64,000 nt of DNA from Halovenus amylolytica (GCA_004015825.1 SAYS01000017.1:61478-125477), one strand, 5' to 3'. Positions 53,945 through 63,739 are shown, numbered from the stretch's first letter. Notes: a model not told the origin generated them from the sequence alone. A program made the numbers and translations.

Positions 53945-56900
53945 ATGCACATCAAAGAGCTCGTCCTTGACAACTTCAAGAGTTTCGGCCGGAAGACCCG
54001 AATCCCGTTTTACGAGGACTTTACGACGGTCACTGGCCCGAACGGCTCGGGCAAATCCAACGTCATCGACTCGATTCTCTTCGCGCTCGGACTCGCTCGT
54101 ACTTCGGGCATCCGCGCGGAGAAACTGACTGATCTCATCTACAACCCCGGACACCAGGAGGGCGAGTCCTTCCAGGGCGAACGTGAGGCGAGCGTCGAGG
54201 TCATTCTCGACAACACGGATCGAACAGTCGAACGCTCACAGATCGTCAACGCCGCCGGCACCGACGATGTGGGCGATATCGACGAGATCAACATCAAACG
54301 CCGGGTCAAGGAGACCGAGGAAAACTACTACTCCTACTACTACATCAACGGCCGCTCGGTGAACCTCTCCGATATCCAGGACCTGCTCGCACAGGCGGGT
54401 GTCACACCCGAAGGCTACAACGTCGTCATGCAGGGCGACGTCACCGAAATCATCAACATGACGCCGGGGGCGCGCCGCGAGATCATCGACGAGATCGCCG
54501 GCGTCGCGGAGTTCGACAAGAAAAAAGAGAGTGCCTTCGAGGAACTGGACGTCGTGGAAGAACGGATCGACGAGGCCGAACTCCGGATCGAGGAGAAGAC
54601 GACTCGCCTCGACCAGCTCGAAGACGAGCGCGATACGGCACTCCGCTACCAGGATCTCCGCGACGAGAAAGAAACCTACGAAGGATATCTCAAGGCAGCA
54701 CAGCTAGAGGAGAAGCGCGAGGAACGCGAATCTGTCGAGACGAAAATCGAGGAGCTCGAAGCAAAACTCGAAGAGCGACAGGCGACCCTGGACAAACGCC
54801 AGGGCGAGGTGATGCGCCTCGAAGAGGACCTCGAAGACCTCAACAGCGAGATCGAGCGCAAAGGCGAGGACGAACAGCTCGAAATCAAACGCGAAATCGA
54901 GGAGATCAAAGGCGACATCTCCCGGCTGGAGGACAAAATCGAGAACGCGCAGGATCGCGCCGAGGAGGCCGAAAACGAACGACGGCAGGCCTTCGTCAAG
55001 ATCGACCGCAAGCAGGAGACGATCGACGACCTCGACGACGAGATCCGCGAGATCAAGGTCTCGAAATCCTCGATCGCGGCCGACATGCAGGAGAAAGAGG
55101 CCGCCCTCGAAGAGGTCGAAAAGCAGATCGACGAGATCGGCGAGGAGTTCGAGGAGGTCAAAGACCGACTGCAAACGAAAAAGAGCCACCTCGAAGAGAC
55201 GAAAGCCGACAAGAACGAACTCCAGCGTAAACAGGACAGACTGCTCGACGAGGCCAGACGCCGATCGAACGAGACGCGAGAGAAACAAGAGGAAATCGAG
55301 AGCGCACAGGAACAGATTCCCGATCTGGAGGCCGAAATCGAGGATCTGGAGGTCGAACTCGACAAGGCCGAGAAAAACCGCGAGACGATCGCCGAGGTCG
55401 TCGACGACCTCCGGGCGGAGAAACGCGAGTTGCAGGAGGACCTCGACGAGATCGAGGACGACCTCAACGCGGCACAGCAGGAGTACGCCGAACTCGAAGC
55501 CAAGGCCAGCCAGTCCGGTGACTCCTCGTTCGGCCGGGCGGTGACGAGCATCGTCAACGCCGGTATCGATGGCGTTCACGGGCCGGTCGCACAGCTCGGC
55601 GGTGTCTCGGGCGAGTACGCGGTCGCCTGTGAGACCGCCGCCGGTGGGCGACTGGCGAACGTCGTCGTCGACGACGACAGTGTCGGCCAGCGCTGTATCG
55701 AGTATCTCAAATCACGCAACGCCGGCCGGGCCACCTTCCTGCCGATCACCGATATGCAGAATCGGTCGTTGCCCTCGCCTCCGAGCCACGACGGCGTCGT
55801 CGACTTTGCGTACAATCTTGTCGACTTCGACCCCGAGTACGCCGGCGTCTTCTCGTACGTACTCGGTGATACACTGGTCGTCGAGGATATCGAGACCGCG
55901 CGGGAACTGATGGGCCAGCACCGAATCGTCACGCTCGACGGCGATCTCGTCGAGAAATCCGGTGCGATGACCGGTGGATCGAAGAGTGGCTCGCGGTACT
56001 CCTTCGCTGGCAGTGACGGACAGCTCGAACGCGTCGCCGCGAAAATAAACGACCTGGAAGACGACCGTAAGTCGGTCCGCGAGGAACTCCGCGACGTCGA
56101 GGATCGACTCGAAGACGCCCGTGACAGAGAAACAGAGGCTGCAGACCAGCTCCGCGAGATCGAATCCGAGATCGAGAAACGGGAGACGAAAATCGAAGAG
56201 GCCGAATCCCGGATCGACCGTCTGGAGACGGAACTCGACGAGATCGAGGCCGAACGCGAGGAGGTCTCCGACAAGATGGACGAACTGGAGGCGGAGATCA
56301 GCGAGAAAAACGAGACGATCGCCGAGATCGAGTCGATGATCGACGACCTCGAAGCCGAAGTCGAGGACTCCGAGCTGCCGGAACTCACGGCGGAGGCAGA
56401 GTCGATCCGCGAGGATATCGACGATCTCGAACGGCGCAAGGACGAACTCGACGCCGAACTCAACGAACTCACACTCGAAAAGGAGTACGCAGAGGATGCG
56501 ATCGAGGATCTCCACGACGATATCGAGACCGCACAGGAGCGCAAGGAAACCGCCGAGGAGCAGATCGAATCCTTCGAAGGCAAGATCGAAGAGAAAGAAG
56601 GGCAACTGGCCGAGAAAGAAGCAGAAGTCGCGGAACTCGAATCCGAACTCGCAGATCTGAAAGAGGAACGCGAGGACCTCCGCGAGGAACTCACGACGGC
56701 CAGATCCGAGCGCGACGAGGCCAAGGAACGCGCCGCAAAAGTCGAAGACAAACTCGGCGAAAAGCGCGAGCACAGGGAGCGTCTCGACTGGGAGATCGAC
56801 GAACTGGAAACGGAAGTCGGCGAGTACGATGCCGAGGAGATCCCGGACCACGAGACTGTCGAGGCGGAGATCCAGCGCCTCGAAGGCGAGATGGAGGCAC

Positions 56901-57517
56901 TCGAACCGGTCAACATGCTCGCAATCGAGGAGTACGACCGCGTCAGTGAGGACCTCGAAGAACTCCGCGACAAGAAGAGTACACTCGTCGAGGAGGCCGA
57001 CGGGATCCGTGACCGGATCGAGAGCTACGAAGCGCGCAAGAAGGAGACGTTCATGGACTCTTTCGAGTCGATCGACGAGCAGTTCTGTGATATCTTCGAG
57101 CGTCTCTCGAACGGGACCGGAACGTTACATCTCGAAAACGAGGAGGACCCGTTCGACGGCGGGCTGACGATGAAAGCCCAGCCCGGCGACAAACCGATCC
57201 AGCGACTCAATGCGATGAGTGGCGGAGAGAAATCGCTCACTGCGCTGGCCTTTATTTTCGCGATCCAGCGACACAACCCAGCGCCATTCTACGCGCTGGA
57301 CGAGGTGGATGCTTTCCTCGACGCTGCGAACGCCGATCTCGTCGGGGAGCTGGTCGACGAACTCGCCGGCGAGGCACAGTTCGTCGTCGTCTCGCACCGC
57401 TCGGCGATGCTCGACCGCTCCGAGCGAGCGATCGGTGTGACGATGCAGGACAACAACGTCTCCTCGGTGACGGGAATCGATCTCTCCGAGGGCGCGGAGG
57501 TGCCAGCAGATGATTAG
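53945..57517 (+). CDS. smc: Chromosome segregation ATPase SMC
   Basis: 1190 aa. N-terminal ATPase half with Walker A GPNGSGKSN (33-41) and Q-loop region; two long antiparallel coiled coils (about 170-500 and 680-1010); hinge at about 520-660 (GVHGPVAQLGGVSGEYAVAC, GRATFLPI); C-terminal half with signature LNAMSGGEKSLTALAFIFAI and Walker B YALDEVDAFLDAAN. It compacts and segregates chromosomes with ScpA, encoded next. Confidence 0.97.
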   Translation: MHIKELVLDNFKSFGRKTRIPFYEDFTTVTGPNGSGKSNVIDSILFALGLARTSGIRAEKLTDLIYNPGHQEGESFQGEREASVEVILDNTDRTVERSQIVNAAGTDDVGDIDEINIKRRVKETEENYYSYYYINGRSVNLSDIQDLLAQAGVTPEGYNVVMQGDVTEIINMTPGARREIIDEIAGVAEFDKKKESAFEELDVVEERIDEAELRIEEKTTRLDQLEDERDTALRYQDLRDEKETYEGYLKAAQLEEKREERESVETKIEELEAKLEERQATLDKRQGEVMRLEEDLEDLNSEIERKGEDEQLEIKREIEEIKGDISRLEDKIENAQDRAEEAENERRQAFVKIDRKQETIDDLDDEIREIKVSKSSIAADMQEKEAALEEVEKQIDEIGEEFEEVKDRLQTKKSHLEETKADKNELQRKQDRLLDEARRRSNETREKQEEIESAQEQIPDLEAEIEDLEVELDKAEKNRETIAEVVDDLRAEKRELQEDLDEIEDDLNAAQQEYAELEAKASQSGDSSFGRAVTSIVNAGIDGVHGPVAQLGGVSGEYAVACETAAGGRLANVVVDDDSVGQRCIEYLKSRNAGRATFLPITDMQNRSLPSPPSHDGVVDFAYNLVDFDPEYAGVFSYVLGDTLVVEDIETARELMGQHRIVTLDGDLVEKSGAMTGGSKSGSRYSFAGSDGQLERVAAKINDLEDDRKSVREELRDVEDRLEDARDRETEAADQLREIESEIEKRETKIEEAESRIDRLETELDEIEAEREEVSDKMDELEAEISEKNETIAEIESMIDDLEAEVEDSELPELTAEAESIREDIDDLERRKDELDAELNELTLEKEYAEDAIEDLHDDIETAQERKETAEEQIESFEGKIEEKEGQLAEKEAEVAELESELADLKEEREDLREELTTARSERDEAKERAAKVEDKLGEKREHRERLDWEIDELETEVGEYDAEEIPDHETVEAEIQRLEGEMEALEPVNMLAIEEYDRVSEDLEELRDKKSTLVEEADGIRDRIESYEARKKETFMDSFESIDEQFCDIFERLSNGTGTLHLENEEDPFDGGLTMKAQPGDKPIQRLNAMSGGEKSLTALAFIFAIQRHNPAPFYALDEVDAFLDAANADLVGELVDELAGEAQFVVVSHRSAMLDRSERAIGVTMQDNNVSSVTGIDLSEGAEVPADD

Positions 57518-57564
57518 CGAGATGCCGAGCCTGCGAGAGATCTCGGACAGATCGGGCGGTGAAC

Positions 57565-57571
57565 GAGGTGA
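57565..57571 (+). promoter_or_regulatory. Shine-Dalgarno that sets the scpA start
   Basis: GAGGTGA ends 8 nt before ATG 57580. It supports this start over the GTG at 57559 and implies leadered, coupled translation behind smc. Confidence 0.55.
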
Positions 57572-57579
57572 ACCGAGAG

Positions 57580-58512
57580 ATGACTAAGGACGAAATCCCA
57601 CTCGATATTTCCGGACACGAGGATCGCGAGCGTCCCGGCGCCGAGGGTGGCGCGGGGCTGCTCGGTGCAGCGGAGTCCGAAGATACTGCCGAGGCAGACA
57701 CCGAAGATGTCGACTCGGCCGACGACGGCGGGAACGACGACGATGTGGAACCAGTCGAAGTGCTGGTTCAACTCGCACGGTCGGGCGAGATCGACCCCTG
57801 GGATATCGATATCGTCGACGTCACCGACAAGTTCCTCGACGCACTGGACGAGGCAGATCTGCGTAGCTCCGGCCGGGCGCTATTTTACGCGAGTGTCTTG
57901 CTCCGGCTGAAAAGCGACGCGATGCTCGACGACGGCGAGGAGGAGCCAGAACCCGAACCCTGGGAGCAGGCGATGGTCGATGGCGAGGAGTTCGACGATC
58001 CCGACCCCTTCGCCACGCTGGAAGCCGAGATGGATCGGCGGATCGAACGGAAACGCGCCCGTGGGACGCCACAGACACTCGACGAACTGGTCCGAGAGTT
58101 GCGTGAGGCCGAACGCGACAACTGGTACAAGGAGTCCCGTGAATACGATACGAGTGGGACGCCCCAGCCAAAGCAGGGCACCCAGCAACTGGACTACCGC
58201 TCGGCCGATCAGTTCCGCGTCGACGACGAGCCGACAGAGGAAGACGTCACCGGCACGACTCACTCCGAAAATATCGACGATATCATCGAGGATGTCCACG
58301 TGGCTGTGCGTGAACAGTACGAGAAAGGCCGCACGGAGGTCCTCTTCAAAGAGGTCCAGACTGCTGGCGGTACGCGTGTGAGCACGTTCCTCGGGTTGCT
58401 CTTTCTCTCACACCGCGGGCAGGTCCGACTCCAGCAGGACGATCTGTTCGGCGATCTCTGGATCAAAGATCCGAGTGCGATTTCGGGGTCCGGCGAGGTT
58501 GCTGCGGACTGA
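57580..58512 (+). CDS. scpA: Segregation and condensation protein A (kleisin)
   Basis: 310 aa from ATG 57580. The N-terminal kleisin region is VEPVEVLVQLARSGEIDPWDIDIVDVTDKFL; the C-terminal winged helix (about 240-300) contains VLFKEVQTAGGTRVSTFLGLLFLS. Between them is a variable acidic linker. It bridges SMC heads. ScpB is not seen nearby. Confidence 0.92.
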   Translation: MTKDEIPLDISGHEDRERPGAEGGAGLLGAAESEDTAEADTEDVDSADDGGNDDDVEPVEVLVQLARSGEIDPWDIDIVDVTDKFLDALDEADLRSSGRALFYASVLLRLKSDAMLDDGEEEPEPEPWEQAMVDGEEFDDPDPFATLEAEMDRRIERKRARGTPQTLDELVRELREAERDNWYKESREYDTSGTPQPKQGTQQLDYRSADQFRVDDEPTEEDVTGTTHSENIDDIIEDVHVAVREQYEKGRTEVLFKEVQTAGGTRVSTFLGLLFLSHRGQVRLQQDDLFGDLWIKDPSAISGSGEVAAD

Positions 58513-58526
58513 GCGTCCGGATCGGT

Positions 58527-59198
58527 TCAGCCCCGGAAGAGCCCGATAATCTCGTCCGACACAGATCGTTCGACGGCGACAATATAGGAGTTCCCCGCCA
58601 GGAGCTGTGTCTCCGCATCGGCGATTGTGTCGCCGTCGGTTCCCGCGACGATCAGACTGCCGTGTGGCAGCGCTATCTCTTCGAGTGTTTTCCCCGCGAC
58701 CGGTGCGCCGGGATTCACTTCGATATCCAGAATTTCGATATCGCCAACTGTCCCTTCGAGGCTCTGGACGCCGAGTTCGATCGCACTCGTGGCGATCTTG
58801 GCACCCGCCTCCTCCGGCATGAACGTCGCGTCGACGAACTCGTCGTATTCGCCGGTGTCGTCGTGGATCGTCCGCATCACAGTTCGAATTGCCGGATTTT
58901 GCTGTTTTGCAACCGTACAGACCGCGAGATTCGTCGCCGTCGTATCGGTCAATCCGGCGACGACATCGGTATTCTGCAGATCCACCTGTTCGAGTACCGA
59001 CGGGCGGGTCGCATCGCCCTCGATCACCGTCGCCACGTGCTCTTCGGCAATCGCTTCGACGCGGTCCGTGCGACGCTCGATGACGACTACGTTGTGGTCA
59101 TGTTCGGCGAGTAATCTCGCGGTACGGAGTCCTGTTCGTCCGCTTCCGACGAGTACGATCCGCAACGGACCGTCGTGCGCTGAGGGATCAACCGTCAT
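58527..59198 (-). CDS. TrkA-like regulatory protein (RCK_N and RCK_C)
   Basis: 223 aa from ATG 59198. RCK_N Rossmann domain: VLVGSGRTGLRTARLLAEHD (NAD-binding) then VIEGDATRPSVLEQ. RCK_C at about 140-220: DIEVNPGAPVAGKTLEEI...ADAETQLLAGN. Such proteins gate K+ channels and transporters, sometimes via cyclic di-AMP. It is about half identical by eye to the protein at 60923, on the other side of an APC transporter. Confidence 0.85.
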   Translation of the reverse strand: MTVDPSAHDGPLRIVLVGSGRTGLRTARLLAEHDHNVVVIERRTDRVEAIAEEHVATVIEGDATRPSVLEQVDLQNTDVVAGLTDTTATNLAVCTVAKQQNPAIRTVMRTIHDDTGEYDEFVDATFMPEEAGAKIATSAIELGVQSLEGTVGDIEILDIEVNPGAPVAGKTLEEIALPHGSLIVAGTDGDTIADAETQLLAGNSYIVAVERSVSDEIIGLFRG

Positions 59199-59439
59199 CA
59201 CAGTCTACTCTTGGTGGTCCAGCAGAAGAAACTTCACGGCAGTCGTGACTTATACTGGTGGTGTACATTCGTACAAATATTCGGCCCCACCTCGGGTCGA
59301 AATTATTTCATTTCTTACAGCCACCAGCATTAATTGCCCTAATATATACAGAGTAATTATTTTGAAGTCGGTCGACAATACTCCTGTACAGTGACCCCTT
59401 TGGCGCAGAGACGATCTCTGAACACGGTGAGTGGTACGG

Positions 59440-60897
59440 ATGAGCGAGGCAGGTAGTCGTCAACCGGAGGCCGAACTGGGACTGTTGGATGCCACCATGA
59501 TCGGCATGGGGGCGATGATCGGGGCGGGTATTTTCGTGTTGACTGGACTTGCAGCCGAAATCGCTGGACCAGCTGCGATTCTCGTCTTCGCACTGAACGG
59601 TGTCGTAACAGCGTTTACTGGCCTTTCGTACGCCGAGCTTGCTGCATCGATTCCGAAAAGTGGTGGCGGATACGCGTTCGTTCGCGAGATTTTCGATGAT
59701 CTCTCCTCTTTTATCATGGGCTGGATGCTCTGGTTTGCGTACATGATTGCCGGTGCGCTGTACGCGCTTGGCTTTGCCCCGAACTTCCTGGAATTACTGC
59801 ACGTCTACGGAGTTGTTGGACCGCCAGAAGCGGTAGGTGCAGTTGCACTCCCAGTTGTGGACGCGGCAGTCCCGGCCGCATTTCTCCTGGCCTTCGTCGC
59901 CGTTTTCTTGCTGGCGGCGCTGAACGCTGTGTCTACAGCCGCCAGCGGCAGTGCCGAGACCGTATTCACGATTATCAAGGTTGGTATTCTGGCCGTGTTC
60001 GTCGTGTTCGGGTTCGCATCGCCGATGTTCTCGGGAGCAGAGTTCCAGCCGCTCTTTTCCGAGGGGAGCGGTGCGGCAGCGATTCTCCCGGCGATGGGGC
60101 TGACATTTATCGCCTTCGAGGGATACGATCTCATAACGACAGTCACCGAGGAGGTGAAAAATCCCCGTGAGAACATCCCGAAGGCAATCTTCGTCAGTCT
60201 CATCGCAACAGTGATCGTCTATCTTGCGGTCGTCGCTGTTGCAGTCGGCACGCTCGGCGCGGGTGGGTTAGCCGAGGCCGGTGAAGCCGGGATCGCGACG
60301 GCGGCGACGTCGTTCATGCCGACCGGGCTGCCGATCATCCAGAACGGCGGCGCGCTCATCGTCTTCGGCGCCGTATTTTCCACGTTGACGGCCCTGAACG
60401 CGGTCGTGATCGCCTCCTCGCGTGTGGCGTTCTCAATGGGACGTGAGGGACAGCTCCTGCCAACGTTTGGTCAGCTCCACCATCGCTACGGGACACCGTT
60501 TATCGCGATCGTCACGAGCGCAGTGGTGATGCTCGGCTCTGTCGCACTGCCGACCCAGAGCGCGGGCAACATGTCGAGTCTGTTTTTCCTCCTCTCTTTT
60601 GTCATCGTCAACGTCGCGGTGATTCGACTCCGCCGGGAACGTCCCAACATGAACCGGCCCTACGAGATGCCGTTCTATCCTGCGCCCCCGATACTCGGGA
60701 TCGTGCTCAACCTACTTCTCACCGGGGTGCTCGTGGAGTATCTGATCCGGACGGATCCACTGGCGCTGGGACTGAGCATCGGCTGGATTTTGGTTGGCGG
60801 TGTTGCCTACGTCGTGCTCAACAGAGTGCGATCCCGGTCGGAGACCGAGACCGAGACCGAGACGGATTCGGACGTACCAGCAGTGACCGAAGATTAA
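59440..60897 (+). CDS. APC-superfamily amino acid permease
   Basis: 485 aa from ATG 59440. About 12 membrane helices, with the helix-1 signature MIGMGAMIGAGIFVLTGLAAE and the TM6 region GLTFIAFEGYDLITTVTEEVKNP. The C-terminal tail carries a short ETETETET run and is not a regulatory domain. The TrkA genes on both sides suggest regulation by them. The substrate could be amino acids or K+, as in KimA-like APC members. Confidence 0.87.
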   Translation: MSEAGSRQPEAELGLLDATMIGMGAMIGAGIFVLTGLAAEIAGPAAILVFALNGVVTAFTGLSYAELAASIPKSGGGYAFVREIFDDLSSFIMGWMLWFAYMIAGALYALGFAPNFLELLHVYGVVGPPEAVGAVALPVVDAAVPAAFLLAFVAVFLLAALNAVSTAASGSAETVFTIIKVGILAVFVVFGFASPMFSGAEFQPLFSEGSGAAAILPAMGLTFIAFEGYDLITTVTEEVKNPRENIPKAIFVSLIATVIVYLAVVAVAVGTLGAGGLAEAGEAGIATAATSFMPTGLPIIQNGGALIVFGAVFSTLTALNAVVIASSRVAFSMGREGQLLPTFGQLHHRYGTPFIAIVTSAVVMLGSVALPTQSAGNMSSLFFLLSFVIVNVAVIRLRRERPNMNRPYEMPFYPAPPILGIVLNLLLTGVLVEYLIRTDPLALGLSIGWILVGGVAYVVLNRVRSRSETETETETDSDVPAVTED

Positions 60898-60922
60898 CTG
60901 ACGACCAACACCTCAGAGAATC

Positions 60923-61576
60923 ATGAACTCACAAGATCTACGGATCGCCATCGTCGGCGGCGGGCGTGTCGGCCTCAGAACAGCGCGCACACTTGACAAC
61001 CGCGGACACACCGTGATCGTAATCGAACGTGACCCTGTCAGAAGCGACCAGATCGCCGACGAGTACGTGGCGACGGTGATTGAAGGCGATGCGACCAAAC
61101 CATCGGTACTCAAACAGGTCGGACTCGAAAAGACCGACGTGCTGGCAGCGCTCTCGGCCGATCTCGGGACGAACCTCGCGACATGTCTCACCGCTGAGCG
61201 GTACGGCTCGCCGATCCGAACGGTGATGCGCCGCACGGAGGAGGAGGACGACGAGTATGCCGACCTCGTCGACGAGACCGTCTTCCCCGAGCGCGCGGGC
61301 GCCCGGTCGGCTGTCAACGCGGTCGATCCGGGGACTCGGGCGCTGGAAGATATGATCGGTGACCTCGAAATTCTCGTCATGGAAGTAACCGAGAATGCGC
61401 CAGTTGCCGGCCGGACGCTCACCGATATCGGTCTCCCACGGGGGAGTCTGGTGGTCTCCAGCGCCGACGGTGACCGGATCGCTGATGCGGAGACAGAACT
61501 GGAGCCTGGCCATTCTTATGTCGTCGCGACTGAACCGGATGTCGAGGACGAAATCGTGCGGCTGTTTCGAGGGTAG
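60923..61576 (+). CDS. TrkA-like regulatory protein, second copy
   Basis: 217 aa. RCK_N: AIVGGGRVGLRTARTLDNRG, then VIEGDATKPSVLKQVGL; RCK_C: LEILVMEVTENAPVAGRTLTDI and ADAETELEPGHSYVVA. It follows the permease by 25 bp on the same strand. It is a paralogue of the protein at 58527 (shared GLRTAR, VIEGDAT, PSVL, APVAGKTL). Confidence 0.87.
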   Translation: MNSQDLRIAIVGGGRVGLRTARTLDNRGHTVIVIERDPVRSDQIADEYVATVIEGDATKPSVLKQVGLEKTDVLAALSADLGTNLATCLTAERYGSPIRTVMRRTEEEDDEYADLVDETVFPERAGARSAVNAVDPGTRALEDMIGDLEILVMEVTENAPVAGRTLTDIGLPRGSLVVSSADGDRIADAETELEPGHSYVVATEPDVEDEIVRLFRG

Positions 61577-61595
61577 CGGTCGGACCGCCTGCAAC

Positions 61596-61874
61596 TCACC
61601 ACCGGACGCCAAACCCGTCTTCACCTTCTGGGGACTCGTAGGCCACCTCGACGTCATCGACACGGGCCGCGGAGCTTCCTTCGTGGCAAAAGTCGACCAT
61701 CTGCTCGACGGCATCTTCGGGGCCTTCGAAGACGGCCTCGACACGGCCGTCGTCGCGATTCTTGACCCAGCCGTCGACGCCGTGTTCGCGTGCCGTATCC
61801 CGCGTCGTCGCCCGGAAGAACACTCCCTGTACGTTGCCCGATACGAAGACGTGTGCGCGTGTTCGGTCTGTCAT
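61596..61874 (-). CDS. acyP: Acylphosphatase
   Basis: 92 aa. The signature HVFVSGNVQGVFFRATTRDTA has the catalytic Arg, and the second motif GWVKNRDDGRVEAVFEG has the Asn. It hydrolyses acyl phosphates such as carbamoyl phosphate or acetyl phosphate. A solo repeat end (61932-61948) lies 57 bp upstream. Confidence 0.94.
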   Translation of the reverse strand: MTDRTRAHVFVSGNVQGVFFRATTRDTAREHGVDGWVKNRDDGRVEAVFEGPEDAVEQMVDFCHEGSSAARVDDVEVAYESPEGEDGFGVRW

Positions 61875-61931
61875 GGTAGGTTTCCGTTCGGTTTCCTCCG
61901 TGAAAATGATTCTGTGAGTCGTGTTGGTTTG

Positions 61932-61948
61932 GGGGCTTTCTTGCTGTT
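61932..61948. repeat. Solo end A' of the palindromic element
   Basis: GGGGCTTTCTTGCTGTT, identical to the intact ends of copies 1 and 5, with no other module within 100 bp. It may be the remnant of a lost copy. Confidence 0.75.
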
Positions 61949-62002
61949 CTCATCACAGTTCGGAATCATCGTGCCGGATCAACTACAACCACATTCTACC
62001 CA

Positions 62003-62893
62003 TCACTCCCGGTTTCGCAAGTAGTGAAAGAGGTAGGTTTGCGTGTAGCCGGCGTACTCCTCACCAAGTCGCTCCCGGAGCGCCTTCGAAGTCGGCGCGT
62101 ACGATCCCTTGTCACACTCCGGATAGTAGTCCTCGATTACAGTCTGCATCCAGGTATCCAGCGGGACGGGTTCCAGATAGCCAAGCGAGAACAACAGGAC
62201 ACAGTCCGCGACCTTGTCACCGACGCCGACGTAGCGGGTTAGCCACTCGCGCGCTTCTTCGTACGGGTAGTTCCGTGCCGCCGCTGGATCTTCACCGTCG
62301 GCGACCATCTCGGCCGTTCGCTGGACGTACGGCGCTCGATAGCCAAGCGAGAGGTCCCGTAGTTCTTCTTCGGTTGCCGCTGCGAGCTGGTCGGGCGTCG
62401 GGTACGCGTGATAGGTCTCGCCGTCGAATTCGATCGGGGTTCCGAAGGCCTCCCGCAGGGACTGTTGCATCGCGTGAATTCGGCTGACTCGCATCTGAGC
62501 CGAGCAGATAAACGAGATCAGCGCACCGAAGGGTGGGTCCCGGACGATCCGCATCCCCCAGTAGGTGTCGTACGCAGCGTCGATCACATCATCAGAGGGG
62601 CTGTGCTGGCGAATCATCTTGAGGTCGTCGGCCAGTCCGAGACGTTCCGAGAGACACGCCTCGGCGTCGACGTTCGACTCCCACTCAAGCTGGCCATCCA
62701 GCTGGCGGACCCGGACGACGGCCGGCTCGCCAGTGTCCCGAGTCGTCGTGAGATACCAGCCGTCCCCACCGTAGGTCCGCTCGTAGTCGGTGCCGTCCTC
62801 GCGCCACCAGAGATACGACTGGCCACTCTCTACGGTCGACTGGAGGTCGAACCCGCCCGGCAGACTCTCGACGTCGATCTGTCCGCGTTCCAT
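62003..62893 (-). CDS. 8-oxoguanine DNA glycosylase family protein (OGG-type)
   Basis: 296 aa HhH-GPD glycosylase. The N-terminal domain has GQSYLWWREDG, as in OGG1. The HhH-GPD region contains LTRYVGVGDKVADCVLLFSL with the catalytic Lys, and VPLDTWMQ with the Asp. Cleavage of 8-oxoG is the likely role; a DNA-3-methyladenine glycosylase is less likely. The length is slightly below OGG1. Confidence 0.85.
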   Translation of the reverse strand: MERGQIDVESLPGGFDLQSTVESGQSYLWWREDGTDYERTYGGDGWYLTTTRDTGEPAVVRVRQLDGQLEWESNVDAEACLSERLGLADDLKMIRQHSPSDDVIDAAYDTYWGMRIVRDPPFGALISFICSAQMRVSRIHAMQQSLREAFGTPIEFDGETYHAYPTPDQLAAATEEELRDLSLGYRAPYVQRTAEMVADGEDPAAARNYPYEEAREWLTRYVGVGDKVADCVLLFSLGYLEPVPLDTWMQTVIEDYYPECDKGSYAPTSKALRERLGEEYAGYTQTYLFHYLRNRE

Positions 62894-62977
62894 CAGTATT
62901 ATTTTGGCCGAAGCAGGCTTTTGCCTTTCGAGTCGACGAGGCTAACCTTCATATTGGTTGCACGTCAAATATTTCGT

Positions 62978-63454
62978 ATGAACTGCAGGGTTGTCGTCGA
63001 AGCAGCAGTCCCGGTGTACGACGTCGAAACACCCGACGAAGCAGTCCGGATCGCGATCTCGAAAACGGGGGAGATGTTGAACCCGGATCTGAACTACGTC
63101 GAGATCAATATGGGGGAACGGGCCTGTCCTCACTGTGGTGACGAACTCGACCCGGCCTTTATTGCCGCCGACGAGAGCCTCGTCGCGCTCGAACTGGAGA
63201 TGACGGTGTTCAGCGTCGAACGGGAGGAACACGCAGCACGCATCGCCCGCAAAGAGATCGGACAGCGACTCGAAAACATCCCGCTCGACGTCCTCGAAAT
63301 CGAGGTCATCGAAGACGACGAGGAAGACGACGAAGAAGACAGCCAGGCGGAGGAGGCGGCAACCGAAGAGAAGACCTCCGCAGACAACGACGACAATCGA
63401 TCCGAGACAGAAGACGAAGTCTTACCCGAGTTCGAGGAACTGATCGACGAGTAG
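62978..63454 (+). CDS. DUF555 family protein
   Basis: 158 aa from ATG 62978. The conserved part (MNCRVVVEAAVPVYDVETPD, LNYVEINMGERACPHCGDEL, then LALELEMTVFSVE) matches the archaeal DUF555/UPF0212 family. A CPHC pair may bind zinc. The last 50 residues are an acidic tail. The N-terminal ATG has a TATA-like TTCATATTGG about 27 nt upstream. Function unknown. Confidence 0.85.
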   Translation: MNCRVVVEAAVPVYDVETPDEAVRIAISKTGEMLNPDLNYVEINMGERACPHCGDELDPAFIAADESLVALELEMTVFSVEREEHAARIARKEIGQRLENIPLDVLEIEVIEDDEEDDEEDSQAEEAATEEKTSADNDDNRSETEDEVLPEFEELIDE

Positions 63455-63502
63455 CTACTGGGTGCCACAGACAGCTAAGACAGCGACTTTTCCGTTCGAA
63501 AA

Positions 63503-63739
63503 TCAGTCAGCAGCTGCAGAAACGCGCTCGGTTTCTTCTTCCGCAATTTCGGAGGTGATCCCGTTGACGAGTGCAAACACGGCGTCTTTGTGATCTGTCT
63601 TCGATTTGTGGATAGATGTCGACTGCACGCCGAGTGTGGTATACTCGTCGTGGGTAACCTCGTTCCCAGTCTGCTGTTCGTAATGGTTCTGTACCTGTGC
63701 GAGCAGGCCGTGAAGGTGAATGAGCTCCTGCTTTTTCAT
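63503..63739 (-). CDS. UPF0058 family protein
   Basis: 78 aa from ATG 63739 (starts MKKQELIHLHGLLAQVQNHY). Small helical archaeal protein, uncharacterised family UPF0058, recognised from KKQELIHLH and the central VTHDEYTTLGVQSTSIHKSK. TATA-like ATTATATACC (63765-63774) supports a leaderless start. Confidence 0.85.
   Translation of the reverse strand: MKKQELIHLHGLLAQVQNHYEQQTGNEVTHDEYTTLGVQSTSIHKSKTDHKDAVFALVNGITSEIAEEETERVSAAAD

Noticed and set aside
60840..60870. GAGACC tandem repeat as a regulatory site
   Set aside because: It lies in the coding tail of the APC permease and encodes Glu-Thr repeats; no sign of a non-coding role.
61932..61948. GGGGCTTTCTTGCTGTT as a transcription terminator for acylphosphatase
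   Set aside because: It has no T-run at an RNA 3' end and lies upstream of, not after, the gene. It matches the repeat ends exactly.
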